Source of the DNA: Alphaproteobacteria bacterium
Lineage (GTDB): Bacteria > Pseudomonadota > Alphaproteobacteria > Rs-D84
Direction: 5' to 3'
Length of the DNA: 48,272 bases
Assembly (NCBI GenBank): GCA_017409215.1
Contig: JAFQTD010000022.1
Span: 1 to 48,272 of the forward strand
Positions within the stretch are counted from its first letter, which is position 1. The number at the start of each line of letters is the position of its first letter. Shown one piece after another: positions 26,539-34,908 of this stretch. The position numbers and the translations under genes were made by a program. A model generated the notes under the pieces. That model searched no databases. It saw only the letters and a list, made by a program, of their open reading frames with translations, and was not told where the DNA came from.

Positions 26539-27999
26539 TTATATTTTCCTATCTATTACATAGGCAACTGGCAAATACAACACCGCATACCCAACAATCG
26601 CAACAATCAGCGCAACAATATTTGTGACCGGCACCGCATATAACCCTGCCCCCAACATAATCGCCCACATCCCCATCAAAGAAACCACCTTGATTGTGCG
26701 CTTATCGTGATTAATCAATCCAGATTTTCTGCATGCGCGCGCCAATAAAAAGTTTTTCAAATAACCACTGATTACAATACCAATTGGCACAGCCAAATAC
26801 CCAAACATCGGGAACAAAGACAAATACAAGACCGCGGCCACAGCCAACGAAATCATACTTGTTTTCACAGGCGTCTTTACATCCTGTGATGCATACAACG
26901 TTTTACTGTATATCTGGCTGACCAACATTGCGGGCAAAACCAGCACCTGAATCATAATTGCATTTGCAACCGCCACTGTTGAATCAGCTGTCCATGCACC
27001 ATATTGAAACAAGGTTCTAATAATCGGTTCTGCCAGCACGAACAACCCGACGACACAAGGCAAAATTAACATCATCGAACGACGCATCGAAGAATTCTGT
27101 TGAACATAAACACTGCGCATATTTTTATCTGCCAACGCATTTGATATCGACGACATCAACACAGTTCCGACCGCCAATCCAATCATTGCGAACGGCAACT
27201 GCACAATTCTGTCTGAATAGTACAACCACGAAACCGCACCGCTTTGGAAACTGGCGACCAAAGTTCCAACAATCATAGTAATCTGATAGAATCCACTGCC
27301 AACGATACTAACCCCCATACGCTGGAATAATTCCTTGATTCTTGGTGTCCAACGTGGCACGACCAGTCGCAATCCGAAATGATTTTTTCTGATTCGCCCC
27401 CACAATATTGCAAACTGCAAGACGCCAGACAAAACAACCGTCCCCGCCATTAAGTACAAGACATTTTCACTGCCCCACACCATTGCAACCAACAACGCGC
27501 AAATCAGCATTATATTCAACAGCACCGGCATAAATGCCGCCAGCAAAAACTTTGAAAATGCATTTAATATCGCAGATAAAAACGCCGCCCCACATATAAA
27601 CAAGACATACACAAACATTATTCTTGCGATTAAGACAGTCATTTCCATCTTGCCTGCAACCTCATCAAATCCAGGTGCCAAGACCCAAACGACCAACGGC
27701 ATAAATATTTCGAACAGAACAATTATCCCCAGCAACCCCACCAACAACCACGAGAATACATTTTTTGCGAATCCTTCATCTTTCTTAGAATCTGCATACA
27801 TTGGAATAAAGATAGCAGACAATGCCCCTTCGCCTAATAAATCCCTAAACAGATTCGGCAATTTAAACGCCGCCAAAAAGATATCAGATAATTTTCCTGC
27901 CCCCAGTACGCGCGCAATCAGCATATCACGCACAAAGCCAAAAATACGGCTGATACCGGTCATCGCACCAACCCCGAAAATATGTTTGCCTAGTTTCAT
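26539..27999 (-). CDS. murJ: Lipid II flippase MurJ
   Basis: The 486-residue polytopic membrane protein moves lipid II to the outer face of the inner membrane for wall synthesis. The MviN/MurJ family N-terminus is clear (TGISRIFGFVRDMLIARVLGAG), with AFKLPNLFRDLLGEGALSAIFIP and about 13-14 membrane helices. A TATAAT box ends 7 nt before its ATG and no Shine-Dalgarno is visible, so the mRNA is probably leaderless. It is divergent from bamD, the two -10 boxes overlapping. Confidence 0.96.
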   Translation of the reverse strand: MKLGKHIFGVGAMTGISRIFGFVRDMLIARVLGAGKLSDIFLAAFKLPNLFRDLLGEGALSAIFIPMYADSKKDEGFAKNVFSWLLVGLLGIIVLFEIFMPLVVWVLAPGFDEVAGKMEMTVLIARIMFVYVLFICGAAFLSAILNAFSKFLLAAFMPVLLNIMLICALLVAMVWGSENVLYLMAGTVVLSGVLQFAILWGRIRKNHFGLRLVVPRWTPRIKELFQRMGVSIVGSGFYQITMIVGTLVASFQSGAVSWLYYSDRIVQLPFAMIGLAVGTVLMSSISNALADKNMRSVYVQQNSSMRRSMMLILPCVVGLFVLAEPIIRTLFQYGAWTADSTVAVANAIMIQVLVLPAMLVSQIYSKTLYASQDVKTPVKTSMISLAVAAVLYLSLFPMFGYLAVPIGIVISGYLKNFLLARACRKSGLINHDKRTIKVVSLMGMWAIMLGAGLYAVPVTNIVALIVAIVGYAVLYLPVAYVIDRKI

Positions 28000-28006
28000 A
28001 GTTTAG

Positions 28007-28014
28007 ATTATACT
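28007..28014. promoter_or_regulatory. Overlapping divergent -10 boxes of murJ and bamD
   Basis: The minus-strand TATAAT (28007-28012) is followed after 7 nt by the murJ start codon. The plus-strand TATACT (28009-28014) reads toward bamD. Two polymerases could not occupy the site together, so the two cell-envelope genes should compete for initiation. Confidence 0.5.
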
Positions 28015-28052
28015 GCGATATGAAAATAAAAATCAAGACAGGAAATACGATT

Positions 28053-28787
28053 ATGAAGAAACAAATTGCATTATTATCATTAATCTGCACTTTGTGCGGC
28101 TGCACAGGCACAGAAACGACTGTTATCGCGGACAAACCATTGGCCGAGATATATGCCACCGCATACGCTGAATTTAACGACGAAAATTACGAGGCTGCCG
28201 CCGCAGAGTTTCTTAAGGCAGAAACCCAACACCCCACCAGTCAATGGGCACCAGATGCATTAATAATGGCGGCATATTCATACTATATGGACCAAGATTT
28301 TGCGGGCGCGATACTGGCGACCGACCGCTTTTTACGTTTTCACCCCGGTCACAAAGATGCCGCCTATGTAATGTACCTGCGCGGGATGTGCTATTACCGC
28401 CAGGTCAGCGACGTTCGTCGTGAACCTGGGATGTCTGCGTATGCACTGCAGCAATTCCAAACATTGACACAACGTTTCCCGCGCAGTCCATATGCAAAAA
28501 ATGCAGAAAACAAAATCCTGATATTAAAGAACTATATTGCCGGCAAAGTAATGTATTCTGCCCGCAACGATATGGCGCGCGAAAATTGGCCCAGCGCGAT
28601 TAATCGCCTGCAATCCATTGTCCAAGATGCCCAAGAAACCGTTATGCCGGCCGAGGCTATGTATCGTCTGACCGAATGTTATACTGCAATTGGATTACCG
28701 GAACAGGCCGCGGGCTATGCAAAAATGCTGGAAACAAATTTCCCAGACAACGAATGGACACTGCGCCTAAAATCAAAGAAGAAATAG
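28053..28787 (+). CDS. bamD: Outer-membrane assembly lipoprotein BamD
   Basis: BamD is the essential lipoprotein partner of BamA in outer-membrane protein insertion. The 244-residue product has a lipoprotein signal (ALLSLICTLCGC) and TPR-like helices: YAEFNDENYEAAAAEFLKAE, QWAPDALIMAAYSYYMDQDF, then the conserved YLRGMCYYRQ and ALQQFQTLTQRFPRSPYA. The start at 28053 was chosen for its AGGA site; an upstream ATG at 28020 falls at the predicted transcription start. Confidence 0.94.
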   Translation: MKKQIALLSLICTLCGCTGTETTVIADKPLAEIYATAYAEFNDENYEAAAAEFLKAETQHPTSQWAPDALIMAAYSYYMDQDFAGAILATDRFLRFHPGHKDAAYVMYLRGMCYYRQVSDVRREPGMSAYALQQFQTLTQRFPRSPYAKNAENKILILKNYIAGKVMYSARNDMARENWPSAINRLQSIVQDAQETVMPAEAMYRLTECYTAIGLPEQAAGYAKMLETNFPDNEWTLRLKSKKK

Positions 28788-28828
28788 ATTTGCATTTATA
28801 ATTTGATTAATATAAACTAAGCAACATT

Positions 28829-29299
28829 ATGGCAAGACAAATTATAAAATCTGGACAAGTTTCTGAAAATCGCAAAGCGCGATTTAATTATACTATTGAT
28901 GACACTATCGAGGCTGGCATTTCCCTGACGGGTGCAGAAATCAAATCTATACGCTATGGACTGGTCACGATTGTTGATGGCTTTGTACAACGTCGTGGTG
29001 ATAATTTATGGCTGGCGGGGGTAGAGATTCAAAAACTGCCCACTGCTGCGCGCATTGTAAATTTTGACGAACGTCGCAGTCGCCAATTATTACTGCACCG
29101 CAGTCAAATAAACAGACTTATTGGCAAGCTTCAGGAAAAAGGCGCAACAATTGTGCCATTAAAACTGTACTTCAATAATCGCGGAAAATTAAAGGTTTTA
29201 CTGGGCGTTGGCTATGGTAAGAACAAAGTGGACAAGCGCGAAACAATAAAACAGCGCGAATGGGACAAAAACAAAGCCCGCATATTAAAAGGCAATTAA
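28829..29299 (+). CDS. smpB: SsrA-binding protein SmpB
   Basis: It delivers tmRNA to stalled ribosomes. The 156-residue protein has the family order NRKARFNYTIDDTIEAGISL, TGAEIKSIRYG, then LKLYFNNRGKLKVLLGVGYGKNKVDKRETIKQREWDK with the basic C-terminal tail needed for the decoding centre. It lies 41 nt after bamD. No clear Shine-Dalgarno precedes its start. No ssrA gene was seen in this window. Confidence 0.96.
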   Translation: MARQIIKSGQVSENRKARFNYTIDDTIEAGISLTGAEIKSIRYGLVTIVDGFVQRRGDNLWLAGVEIQKLPTAARIVNFDERRSRQLLLHRSQINRLIGKLQEKGATIVPLKLYFNNRGKLKVLLGVGYGKNKVDKRETIKQREWDKNKARILKGN

Positions 29300-29330
29300 A
29301 AAAAAGTCTGGTTATGCCAGACTTTTTTCA
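29300..29330 (+). terminator. Terminator after smpB
   Basis: AAAAAGTCTGG-TTATG-CCAGACTTTTTT begins just after the smpB stop and also closes the convergent gene at 29334. Confidence 0.85.
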
Positions 29331-29333
29331 TCA

Positions 29334-29855
29334 CTATTTGACACGTTGCGCGTCATTATATCGAATTATTGAATCCTGCTTTTGTTGCTCTTTTTTATAT
29401 TTTTGCAATATTTCTTTTTCTATTTTTTGTCTTAAACGTTCTTCATGGCGCTGCTCTGATTTATAAGTCGCCAAACCCACCCCATAAGTCAAACCAAGCA
29501 TTACAGCAACAACAGCTGTTATTTTTATACCATTACCATATTCCCGCCAAAAATCTTCAACTTTTGTCTCAAACGGTTTCATTTTTTTCTGTGCGGCAAC
29601 AAACAACTCATTCGCTTTGTCATATACAGGCGAACAATCCTTATAAAAACTTTTATTATTTATAATAACCCCTGGTTTAAAAATTCCATCGAATGGTTTT
29701 ACAACCGCCCAAATCTTTACATCATCACCAATATGTATAGTATTATATTTACTTTCATAAATTTTATTATATTTACACAAATTCTTTCTTAAAAAAGCAA
29801 TCCATTCCAATGCTTCTTTTTCCGAGCAATTCGACCAATCTTTTGGCACATTCAT
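29334..29855 (-). CDS. Unknown single-pass membrane protein with C-terminal coiled coil
   Basis: The 173-residue protein begins MNVPKDWSNCSEKEALEWIAFL and has a globular N-domain (to about residue 100), then one membrane helix (ITAVVAVMLGLTYGVGLA, about 112-129) and a highly charged helical tail (KSEQRHEERLRQKIEKEILQ, then KYKKEQQKQD) that should form a coiled coil. There is no signal peptide. An AAAAGGA site supports the start. No family is recognised. An AGCGC..GCGCU dyad followed by U lies just upstream at about 29889-29925. Confidence 0.65.
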   Translation of the reverse strand: MNVPKDWSNCSEKEALEWIAFLRKNLCKYNKIYESKYNTIHIGDDVKIWAVVKPFDGIFKPGVIINNKSFYKDCSPVYDKANELFVAAQKKMKPFETKVEDFWREYGNGIKITAVVAVMLGLTYGVGLATYKSEQRHEERLRQKIEKEILQKYKKEQQKQDSIIRYNDAQRVK

Positions 29856-29939
29856 TATTTATCCTTTTGTTTTATTAGAACACAAAAAAAATAGCGCACA
29901 ATCAATGAATTATCAAGCGCTTTTTCCCACAAAAACAAC

Positions 29940-29967
29940 TTGACAATCACATAAAAAAGTGTATACT
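29940..29967 (+). promoter_or_regulatory. Near-consensus promoter facing the repeat block
   Basis: TTGACA (29940-29945) and TATACT (29962-29967) are 16 nt apart with TG before the -10. It is the best -35/-10 pair in the window, yet it points into DNA with no gene and runs into a terminator about 20 nt after the expected start. Confidence 0.6.
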
Positions 29968-29973
29968 ATAAAG

Positions 29974-30016
29974 CATAAGAAACAAAAAACACAGACTTTT
30001 ATCTGTGCTTTTTTAT
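29974..30016 (+). ncRNA. Candidate ~45-nt transcript made of a leader and a terminator
   Basis: From the predicted start near 29974 the only structure is CACAGA-CUUUUAU-UCUGUG with a following U7 (29990-30014). This could be a very short RNA, a promoter-proximal attenuator, or a remnant. No downstream reading frame is supported. Confidence 0.35.
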
Positions 30017-30121
30017 TACCGTTGCAAGAATCCACTGCGATGATAAAAAGCCAAATAATTTGCAATTTTTGCGGGGTGCTCACACACACGTCATTCCCGC
30101 ACATCGCCCCGTCCCCTCTAT

Positions 30122-30163
30122 TCGTCATACCCGCGCAGGCGGGTATCCATTGCCCCGCAGGGA
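30122..30163. repeat. REP-like palindromic element
   Basis: CGTCATACCCGCGCAGGCGG, then GTATCCATTGCCCCGCAGGG, with dyad ATACCCGC/GCGGGTAT. It pairs in sequence with the copies at 30281, 30463 (inverted) and 17439. The T-to-A change in the left arm is matched by a compensating change in the right arm. Confidence 0.8.
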
Positions 30164-30280
30164 TACTAATAGTGTTTTTTTTAATTTTTAGGAAATCCTA
30201 GATTAAAATTTTGTGTGACGTGAAAAGCCACACCGATGATAAAGAGCCAAAAATTTATAATTTTGTGGGGTGCTCACACA

Positions 30281-30322
30281 CACGTCATTCCCGCGCAGGC
30301 GGGAATCCACTGCCCCGCAGGG
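30281..30322. repeat. REP-like palindromic element
   Basis: CGTCATTCCCGCGCAGGCGG, then GAATCCACTGCCCCGCAGGG; dyad ATTCCCGC/GCGGGAAT. It differs from the copy at 17439 by a single base. Confidence 0.8.
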
Positions 30323-30462
30323 ATACTAATAGTTGTTTTTTTTAATTTTTAGGAAATCCTAAATTAAAATTTTGTGTGACGTGAAAATCCACACCGATGA
30401 CAAAGAGCCAAAAATTTATAATTTTGTGGGGTGTGAAAAATTCACAAAAATATGTCCCTGCG

Positions 30463-30502
30463 GGGCAATGGATACCTGCCTTCGCAGGTATGACGAAGAG
30501 GC
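30463..30502. repeat. REP-like palindromic element, inverted
   Basis: It reads TGTCCCTGCGGGGCAATGGA, then TACCTGCCTTCGCAGGTATG, the reverse complement of the other copies with arms changed to ATACCTGC/GCAGGTAT. A further degenerate copy starts at about 30610 (CGTCATACCCG). Confidence 0.75.
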
Positions 30503-30657
30503 GGGGACAGGTGGTGGTTGGGATGATAGTAAGTTGTTAAAACCTTGTGTTGTAATGGGCAAATAAATTATTTGAACTGTTGTTCGTTCTTAGTTTTATT
30601 AAAAACACACGTCATACCCGTATCAGGCCCCGCAAAAATTTAACCTGAATCCCCTAA

Positions 30658-30692
30658 AGAAAAATGCCCGCAGCATTTCACCGCGGGCATTT
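30658..30692 (-). terminator. Intrinsic terminator of the duplicated-domain secreted protein
   Basis: AAATGCCCGC / GCGGGCATTT is a perfect ten-pair stem; a U-rich tract follows on the minus strand. Confidence 0.85.
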
Positions 30693-30731
30693 ACAATCAT
30701 ACAGCATATAAACTGACCACAAAAGGACTCT

Positions 30732-32042
30732 TTATTGAATTCCAACCTGGAATTCGTCACCCCAATCCGCCACTTCTTGTGAACCAATTGTGCATTTAAT
30801 ATCTTCAAAGCCATTTTCGACCTGTTTTTTCTTGATAACCTTACTGGATATCAAACCACCTGCAGTCCCCAGAACAACACCAGCAATCGAATCGGATGCA
30901 AGACGTGCTGTATTAAACTTACCCTCTGCATCACGCCACTTACTGCGTTCAAACTTTTTAGTTTCCTCATCTAACCATTTACCCAACTGCTCAATTTCAT
31001 CGCCTCCGCCACCGTTCTCAGTTGCCTTGTTTTCTTCTCCACCAGCTTGTTTCTTACACTCATACTTATTGTTATCAACGACTACAGCGTTATAGCCATC
31101 TACACAATCAGAATTCACGCAGAAACCTTTTGTGTCAATCGCATAACCGTTTCCATCAAATTTTTCACCGTCTTGCCCCTTATGAACGATAGGATATTCA
31201 GCATGTTCAACCCCATAGTCTTTAATCTTTGAATTATCACAGAACTTGATATCGCCACCCGATGCAACTTGCTGCCATTTACCAGTTCCATCTGTCACTG
31301 TACACCTAAAACCAAAAGTTTGGTCACTCATCTTAAACTCGACACCATCGCCACAATAAGCATCCCCACACCGCAAGGCCTCATCATCACCTATAAACAT
31401 ATATTCACCATATATCCGCACACTTCTACCATCGCTCATATCATACTTGTCAGCACTTTCTGACATTGTTGTTTCTTGTACCGTTTGTACCTTACATGAC
31501 CCTACGCCATTAACATTGCCATTTGCGGGTTGTCCCTTCGGCTGACACTTTTGGTCTACAAACTCATAGTCAGATTTACAATCAGCATTCATGCAGAAAC
31601 CTTTTGTGTCAATCATATAATCGCTTCCATCAAACTTTTCATCGCCTTGCCCCATATGAACGATAGGATATTCAGCATTACGAACCGAAAACTGTTTAAT
31701 CTTTGAATCTTTACAGAAGTCGATACCACTACCAGATGTAACTTCCTTCCATTCACCAGTTTCCCCTGTCACTGTACACCTATAAACATAACCGTATCCT
31801 TTCATATTAAACTCGACACCATCGCCACAATCTTCACCCCCACACCGCAAGGCCTGATAATCACTTACAAACAAAAATTCATCCTTTAACCACACATTGC
31901 CCGTATAAGACCGTTCAGCATCTTTCGGCCTTGCTTTTACTTGTACCTTACATTTCCCTGGGCCATCACCAAGTGCCCCCATGGCATTTGTCACAACACA
32001 CAAGGTGGCGCATAAAAAAGTCACGAAAATCTTATCTTTCAT
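30732..32042 (-). CDS. Secreted protein with two ~150-residue repeats and a C-terminal glycine-rich anchor
   Basis: The 436-residue product has a signal peptide (MKDKIFVTFLCATLCVVTNA). Two homologous Cys-containing domains follow, about 30-166 and 183-330. They share CKVQ, ALRCG..YCGDGVEF, RCTVT..TG.W..V.SG..I.FC..SKIK, AEYPIVH.GQ..EKFDG and DTKGFC.N.DC. A Gly/acidic linker leads to a C-terminal module (ARLASDSIAGVVLGTAGGLI, SSKVIKKKQVENGFEDIKC) with a glycine-zipper hydrophobic helix that could anchor it or cross a membrane. The domain duplication suggests a multivalent binding or structural role; no family is recognised. An AAGGAAGGA site and a TGTTATAAT promoter precede it. It has no structured leader like copies A-C. 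Confidence 0.75.
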   Translation of the reverse strand: MKDKIFVTFLCATLCVVTNAMGALGDGPGKCKVQVKARPKDAERSYTGNVWLKDEFLFVSDYQALRCGGEDCGDGVEFNMKGYGYVYRCTVTGETGEWKEVTSGSGIDFCKDSKIKQFSVRNAEYPIVHMGQGDEKFDGSDYMIDTKGFCMNADCKSDYEFVDQKCQPKGQPANGNVNGVGSCKVQTVQETTMSESADKYDMSDGRSVRIYGEYMFIGDDEALRCGDAYCGDGVEFKMSDQTFGFRCTVTDGTGKWQQVASGGDIKFCDNSKIKDYGVEHAEYPIVHKGQDGEKFDGNGYAIDTKGFCVNSDCVDGYNAVVVDNNKYECKKQAGGEENKATENGGGGDEIEQLGKWLDEETKKFERSKWRDAEGKFNTARLASDSIAGVVLGTAGGLISSKVIKKKQVENGFEDIKCTIGSQEVADWGDEFQVGIQ

Positions 32043-32065
32043 AGTATCCTTCCTTCTTTTTGAAA

Positions 32066-32074
32066 ATTATAACA
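32066..32074 (-). promoter_or_regulatory. Extended -10 promoter of the duplicated-domain protein
   Basis: TGTTATAAT on the minus strand, about 24 nt before the start codon; no strong -35. Confidence 0.5.
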
Positions 32075-32102
32075 TATCTCCATCTGGCATCCAAGCAAAA
32101 AA

Positions 32103-32128
32103 ACAATCCCCATTTCAGGGAATTGTTT
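32103..32128 (-). terminator. Intrinsic terminator of the ABC exporter gene
   Basis: On the minus strand AACAAUUCCC-UGAAA-UGGGGAUUGUU followed by U6 lies immediately after the exporter stop codon. Confidence 0.75.
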
Positions 32129-33945
32129 TACTCTTGCAAGAATCCACCCGATTGCATATTCCACAGGCGCGCATATTCGCCATGTTTGCGCAATAATTGG
32201 GTATGTGTTCCCTGTTCTACCACGCGCCCCTGTTGCAAAACGACAATTTTATCCATATTACGCAGGGTTGATAATTTGTGCGCAATCGCCAAGGTCGTAC
32301 GTCCCTGTGCCAATTCATCAAAAGATTTTTGAATACAAACCTCGGTCTCGCTGTCCAGTGCTGATGTCGCCTCGTCCAACACCAAAATCGGTGCATCTTT
32401 CAAAAACGCACGCGCAATCGCGATTCGTTGTCGCTGTCCACCCGACAGTTTAATCCCCCTGTCCCCAACCAAGGAATCATACTTTTTGTCTGTTCCCGTA
32501 ATAAATTCATGTGCCATTGCACGCTTTGCCGCCTGTTTTACATCTTGCAATGTTGCATTATTTCGACCGTACGCGATATTTTCACGCAATGTGCGATTAA
32601 ACATTGTTGGCTCTTGCGGAATAAATGCAATATTTTCGCGCAAAGAATCCTGCGACACTTCACGAATATCCTGACCATCTATCAGGATTTGCCCATATGT
32701 CGGCTCATAGAAACGCATTAACAGATTTACCAACGTTGTCTTGCCTGCACCGCTTGGGCCAACCAACCCAACCCGTTCGCCAGATTTGATGACCAAATTA
32801 AAGTTGCGCAAAACCCACTTGCGTTTATATCTGAACGAAACATTACGAAATTCAATTTTACCATGCGACACAACCAACGAATGCGCGTTTGGCGAATCTT
32901 GCACATCAATTGGCACGACCAGTTCTTCGTATGCCTTGGCGGCCGCCCCTAAATTATCTGTAATCACCGGTATTTGATTTACAATCTGACCAATTGTTCC
33001 CATAACCGTAAAGAATACCGAGTTGGTAAACACTATTTCCGCAACAGTTATTTCCCCACGCACATACAAATACACGCATAAAAACAAAGTCAAACCATAA
33101 CAAATATCCCAGACAATCATCGGAACACCCCAAAAGAACCGCTGAACAAAGGATTTTCTTAAGTGTTTTTCTATATTTTTATCACGCAACGGTTTCAAAT
33201 ATTCTTTTTCCTTACGCGCGCCTGCGAATAACTTTACAACTGAAAAGTTCACCAAGCTGTCAACATTTCGTCCTGACAGTTCACTGGATGCCGCGCTGGC
33301 ATCCTTGGTTGCATTCGTCATTGGCTTTATCATTGCCCAACTGTATCCAGCGCGCAATATAAACACCACAACAAAAATCAATGCCACATACTTGTTAATT
33401 GACAGAATCAGCCCCATATTTATTGCAATAACCACAAATAATCCAAATATTCGCCAAAATTCAATCACAGATTCAAACCCGCGCGAAACATACGATATCT
33501 GGGCATGAATTTTGCCCGCCATACGTCCTGTCCAGAACGACATAGACTGCCCATGGACATAGTCATTTAACACAACAGATATTCTGTTTTGAATTTTTGG
33601 TGACCAGTGTGCATATGCCCAGTTGCGCAAGAACATAAACGTATCTATCATTAACAACAGCCCCGTTATCAGAATAATTGTTGGCATTGCATATTGCATA
33701 AAAGTCTGACCTGCGGGGACAGGATTTTCAAACAATGCAACAAACCAACGCTGGAAATTAGGGAACAAAACCCCATCCATCGCCACAATAAAGAACGATA
33801 TCGCCCACGCCACCAACGAAAAAGTTGAAGCGCTGACTGCATACTTAAAATAAAATTTCCACAAAGATTTGGGTAAAACCAAACCAGAATTATTTTTCTT
33901 TTCTACGGAATTTTTTTGATTTTTTCCGATGTTTTTACGTAACAT
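32128..33945 (-). CDS. ABC exporter, fused membrane and ATPase domains (MsbA/multidrug type)
   Basis: The 605-residue half-transporter has six membrane helices in the first ~330 residues (including FSLVAWAISFFIVAMDGVLF, TIILITGLLLMIDTFMFL, GLFVVIAINMGLILSI), then an ATPase domain. That domain has Walker A GPSGAGKTT, the Q-loop FIPQEPTMFNRTLRENIAYG, signature LSGGQRQR, Walker B ILVLDEATSALD and the H-loop AIAHKLST. It should work as a homodimer exporting a lipid, drug or peptide; the substrate cannot be told. It has a long AT-rich upstream leader and a GGATAA site before its start. Confidence 0.92.
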   Translation of the reverse strand: MLRKNIGKNQKNSVEKKNNSGLVLPKSLWKFYFKYAVSASTFSLVAWAISFFIVAMDGVLFPNFQRWFVALFENPVPAGQTFMQYAMPTIILITGLLLMIDTFMFLRNWAYAHWSPKIQNRISVVLNDYVHGQSMSFWTGRMAGKIHAQISYVSRGFESVIEFWRIFGLFVVIAINMGLILSINKYVALIFVVVFILRAGYSWAMIKPMTNATKDASAASSELSGRNVDSLVNFSVVKLFAGARKEKEYLKPLRDKNIEKHLRKSFVQRFFWGVPMIVWDICYGLTLFLCVYLYVRGEITVAEIVFTNSVFFTVMGTIGQIVNQIPVITDNLGAAAKAYEELVVPIDVQDSPNAHSLVVSHGKIEFRNVSFRYKRKWVLRNFNLVIKSGERVGLVGPSGAGKTTLVNLLMRFYEPTYGQILIDGQDIREVSQDSLRENIAFIPQEPTMFNRTLRENIAYGRNNATLQDVKQAAKRAMAHEFITGTDKKYDSLVGDRGIKLSGGQRQRIAIARAFLKDAPILVLDEATSALDSETEVCIQKSFDELAQGRTTLAIAHKLSTLRNMDKIVVLQQGRVVEQGTHTQLLRKHGEYARLWNMQSGGFLQE

Positions 33946-34109
33946 AATTTATCCTTTTTATAAAAAACATTTAACTTTGTGTCCTACTCACATTCATTGT
34001 TTTTTCGGACAAACTAGCACGACAATCCCATCGAAAAATCCTTTTGTTAAAAGTTTAATTAAATTCTTTACGCGATACAAATAACACAAATGTATTATAT
34101 TGTCAACAA
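33946..34109. other. Promoter region and leader of the ABC exporter
   Basis: On the minus strand TTGTTGACAATATAATAC near 34090-34107 offers overlapping -35 and -10 candidates (TTGACA with a distant TATTTG, or the TATAAT itself), leaving a leader of about 120-150 nt. A GTCC/GGAC pairing is possible in it. No conserved structure was recognised and no gene is present. Confidence 0.4.
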
Positions 34110-34856
34110 TTATTTCAAATAAAATGTAATTGTTGCAACGACACGAACCTTTTTATTTATCGCCTGACGTTCATTTGACGACCAAGAATCCGTTGGGTCA
34201 CGCGATTCAATACTGAACACACCTTGATTTGCACTTTTAATTTTCCCCAGACGCGCATCAGCATCCTTGGCAAACTGTTGACCCGCAGCGGTGGCATTTT
34301 TTGTTGCCTGCTCTATCATCGATATTTTAATATCATTCAATCCGTTAAATATATAAATTGGGCCAGAATAATCTTCGGTGATTGTTATACCACGACGCAC
34401 CAATTCACCCATCTGACGCGACACACTATCAACCAGTTCTACATTATGTGATCGCACCATAACACCTGTATCAATCACATATCGCCCATCATTTTGCTGA
34501 TTTTTTAATTCTGCATCTGAATATCCTGCATACTTATCACGCACCTGAACACGTAAATTCTGTATATCTGTTGGCGCGAAACCTGAATCTATCAAAAAAG
34601 ACTGAATTTCATTTATATCCCTGTCAATTCGTTGCTGTAACGCAGCCAAATCCCCACCAACCGCATTTATTTTTATATTCCAAACCGCAGTATCGGCAAC
34701 AACGTCCCGTTCTGCCAAGCCCTTGACCGTCACAGTCCGCCCAGACATTGCGCGATAAATCCCATCACCAATAAAGAATCCGCCCAACGCGACACCAAAC
34801 GCCAACACACACAACCATAATCCAGAAACCGACTTTAACTTATTTATAATCTGCAT
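34110..34856 (-). CDS. SIMPL-domain (DUF541) protein
   Basis: The 248-residue protein has one N-terminal membrane helix (LWLCVLAFGVALGGFFIGDG), then a periplasmic SIMPL domain: TVTVKGLAERDVVADTAVW, LAALQQRIDRDINEIQSFL, and the terminal NKKVRVVATITFYLK. SIMPL proteins are periplasmic and of poorly defined, stress-related function. An AAAGGAGAG site precedes the start. It lies 52 nt downstream of tcdA with a possible weak promoter in the gap. Confidence 0.88.
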   Translation of the reverse strand: MQIINKLKSVSGLWLCVLAFGVALGGFFIGDGIYRAMSGRTVTVKGLAERDVVADTAVWNIKINAVGGDLAALQQRIDRDINEIQSFLIDSGFAPTDIQNLRVQVRDKYAGYSDAELKNQQNDGRYVIDTGVMVRSHNVELVDSVSRQMGELVRRGITITEDYSGPIYIFNGLNDIKISMIEQATKNATAAGQQFAKDADARLGKIKSANQGVFSIESRDPTDSWSSNERQAINKKVRVVATITFYLK

Positions 34857-34908
34857 AAAAACTCTCCTTTACTGAAAAAATACTATAAATCCACACGATA
34901 AGTCAAAA

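Larger units (their letters stand above)
30037..30502. repeat. Three tandem 160-196-bp repeat units, third one inverted in part
   Basis: Unit 1 (about 30037-30235) and unit 2 (about 30236-30395) share nearly the whole sequence: TGATAAARAGCCAAA, AATTTTTGYGGGGTGCTCAC, a REP-like palindrome, GGGATACTAATAGT, a T run, TTAGGAAATCCTA and TTGTGTGACGTGAAAA. Unit 1 is longer because it has an extra degenerate palindrome. Unit 3 (from about 30396) starts the same way and then carries the palindrome in reverse orientation (about 30463-30502). No coding sequence is seen between 29856 and 30731; the rest of that stretch is repeats and two terminators. Confidence 0.85.

Noticed and set aside
30037..30502. 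CRISPR array
   Set aside because: The repeats are 160-196 bp with nearly identical interiors; there are no short direct repeats with unique spacers and no cas genes.
30372..30566. 64-codon plus-strand frame inside the repeat block
   Set aside because: It is built entirely of repeat sequence and has no ribosome-binding site or coding character.
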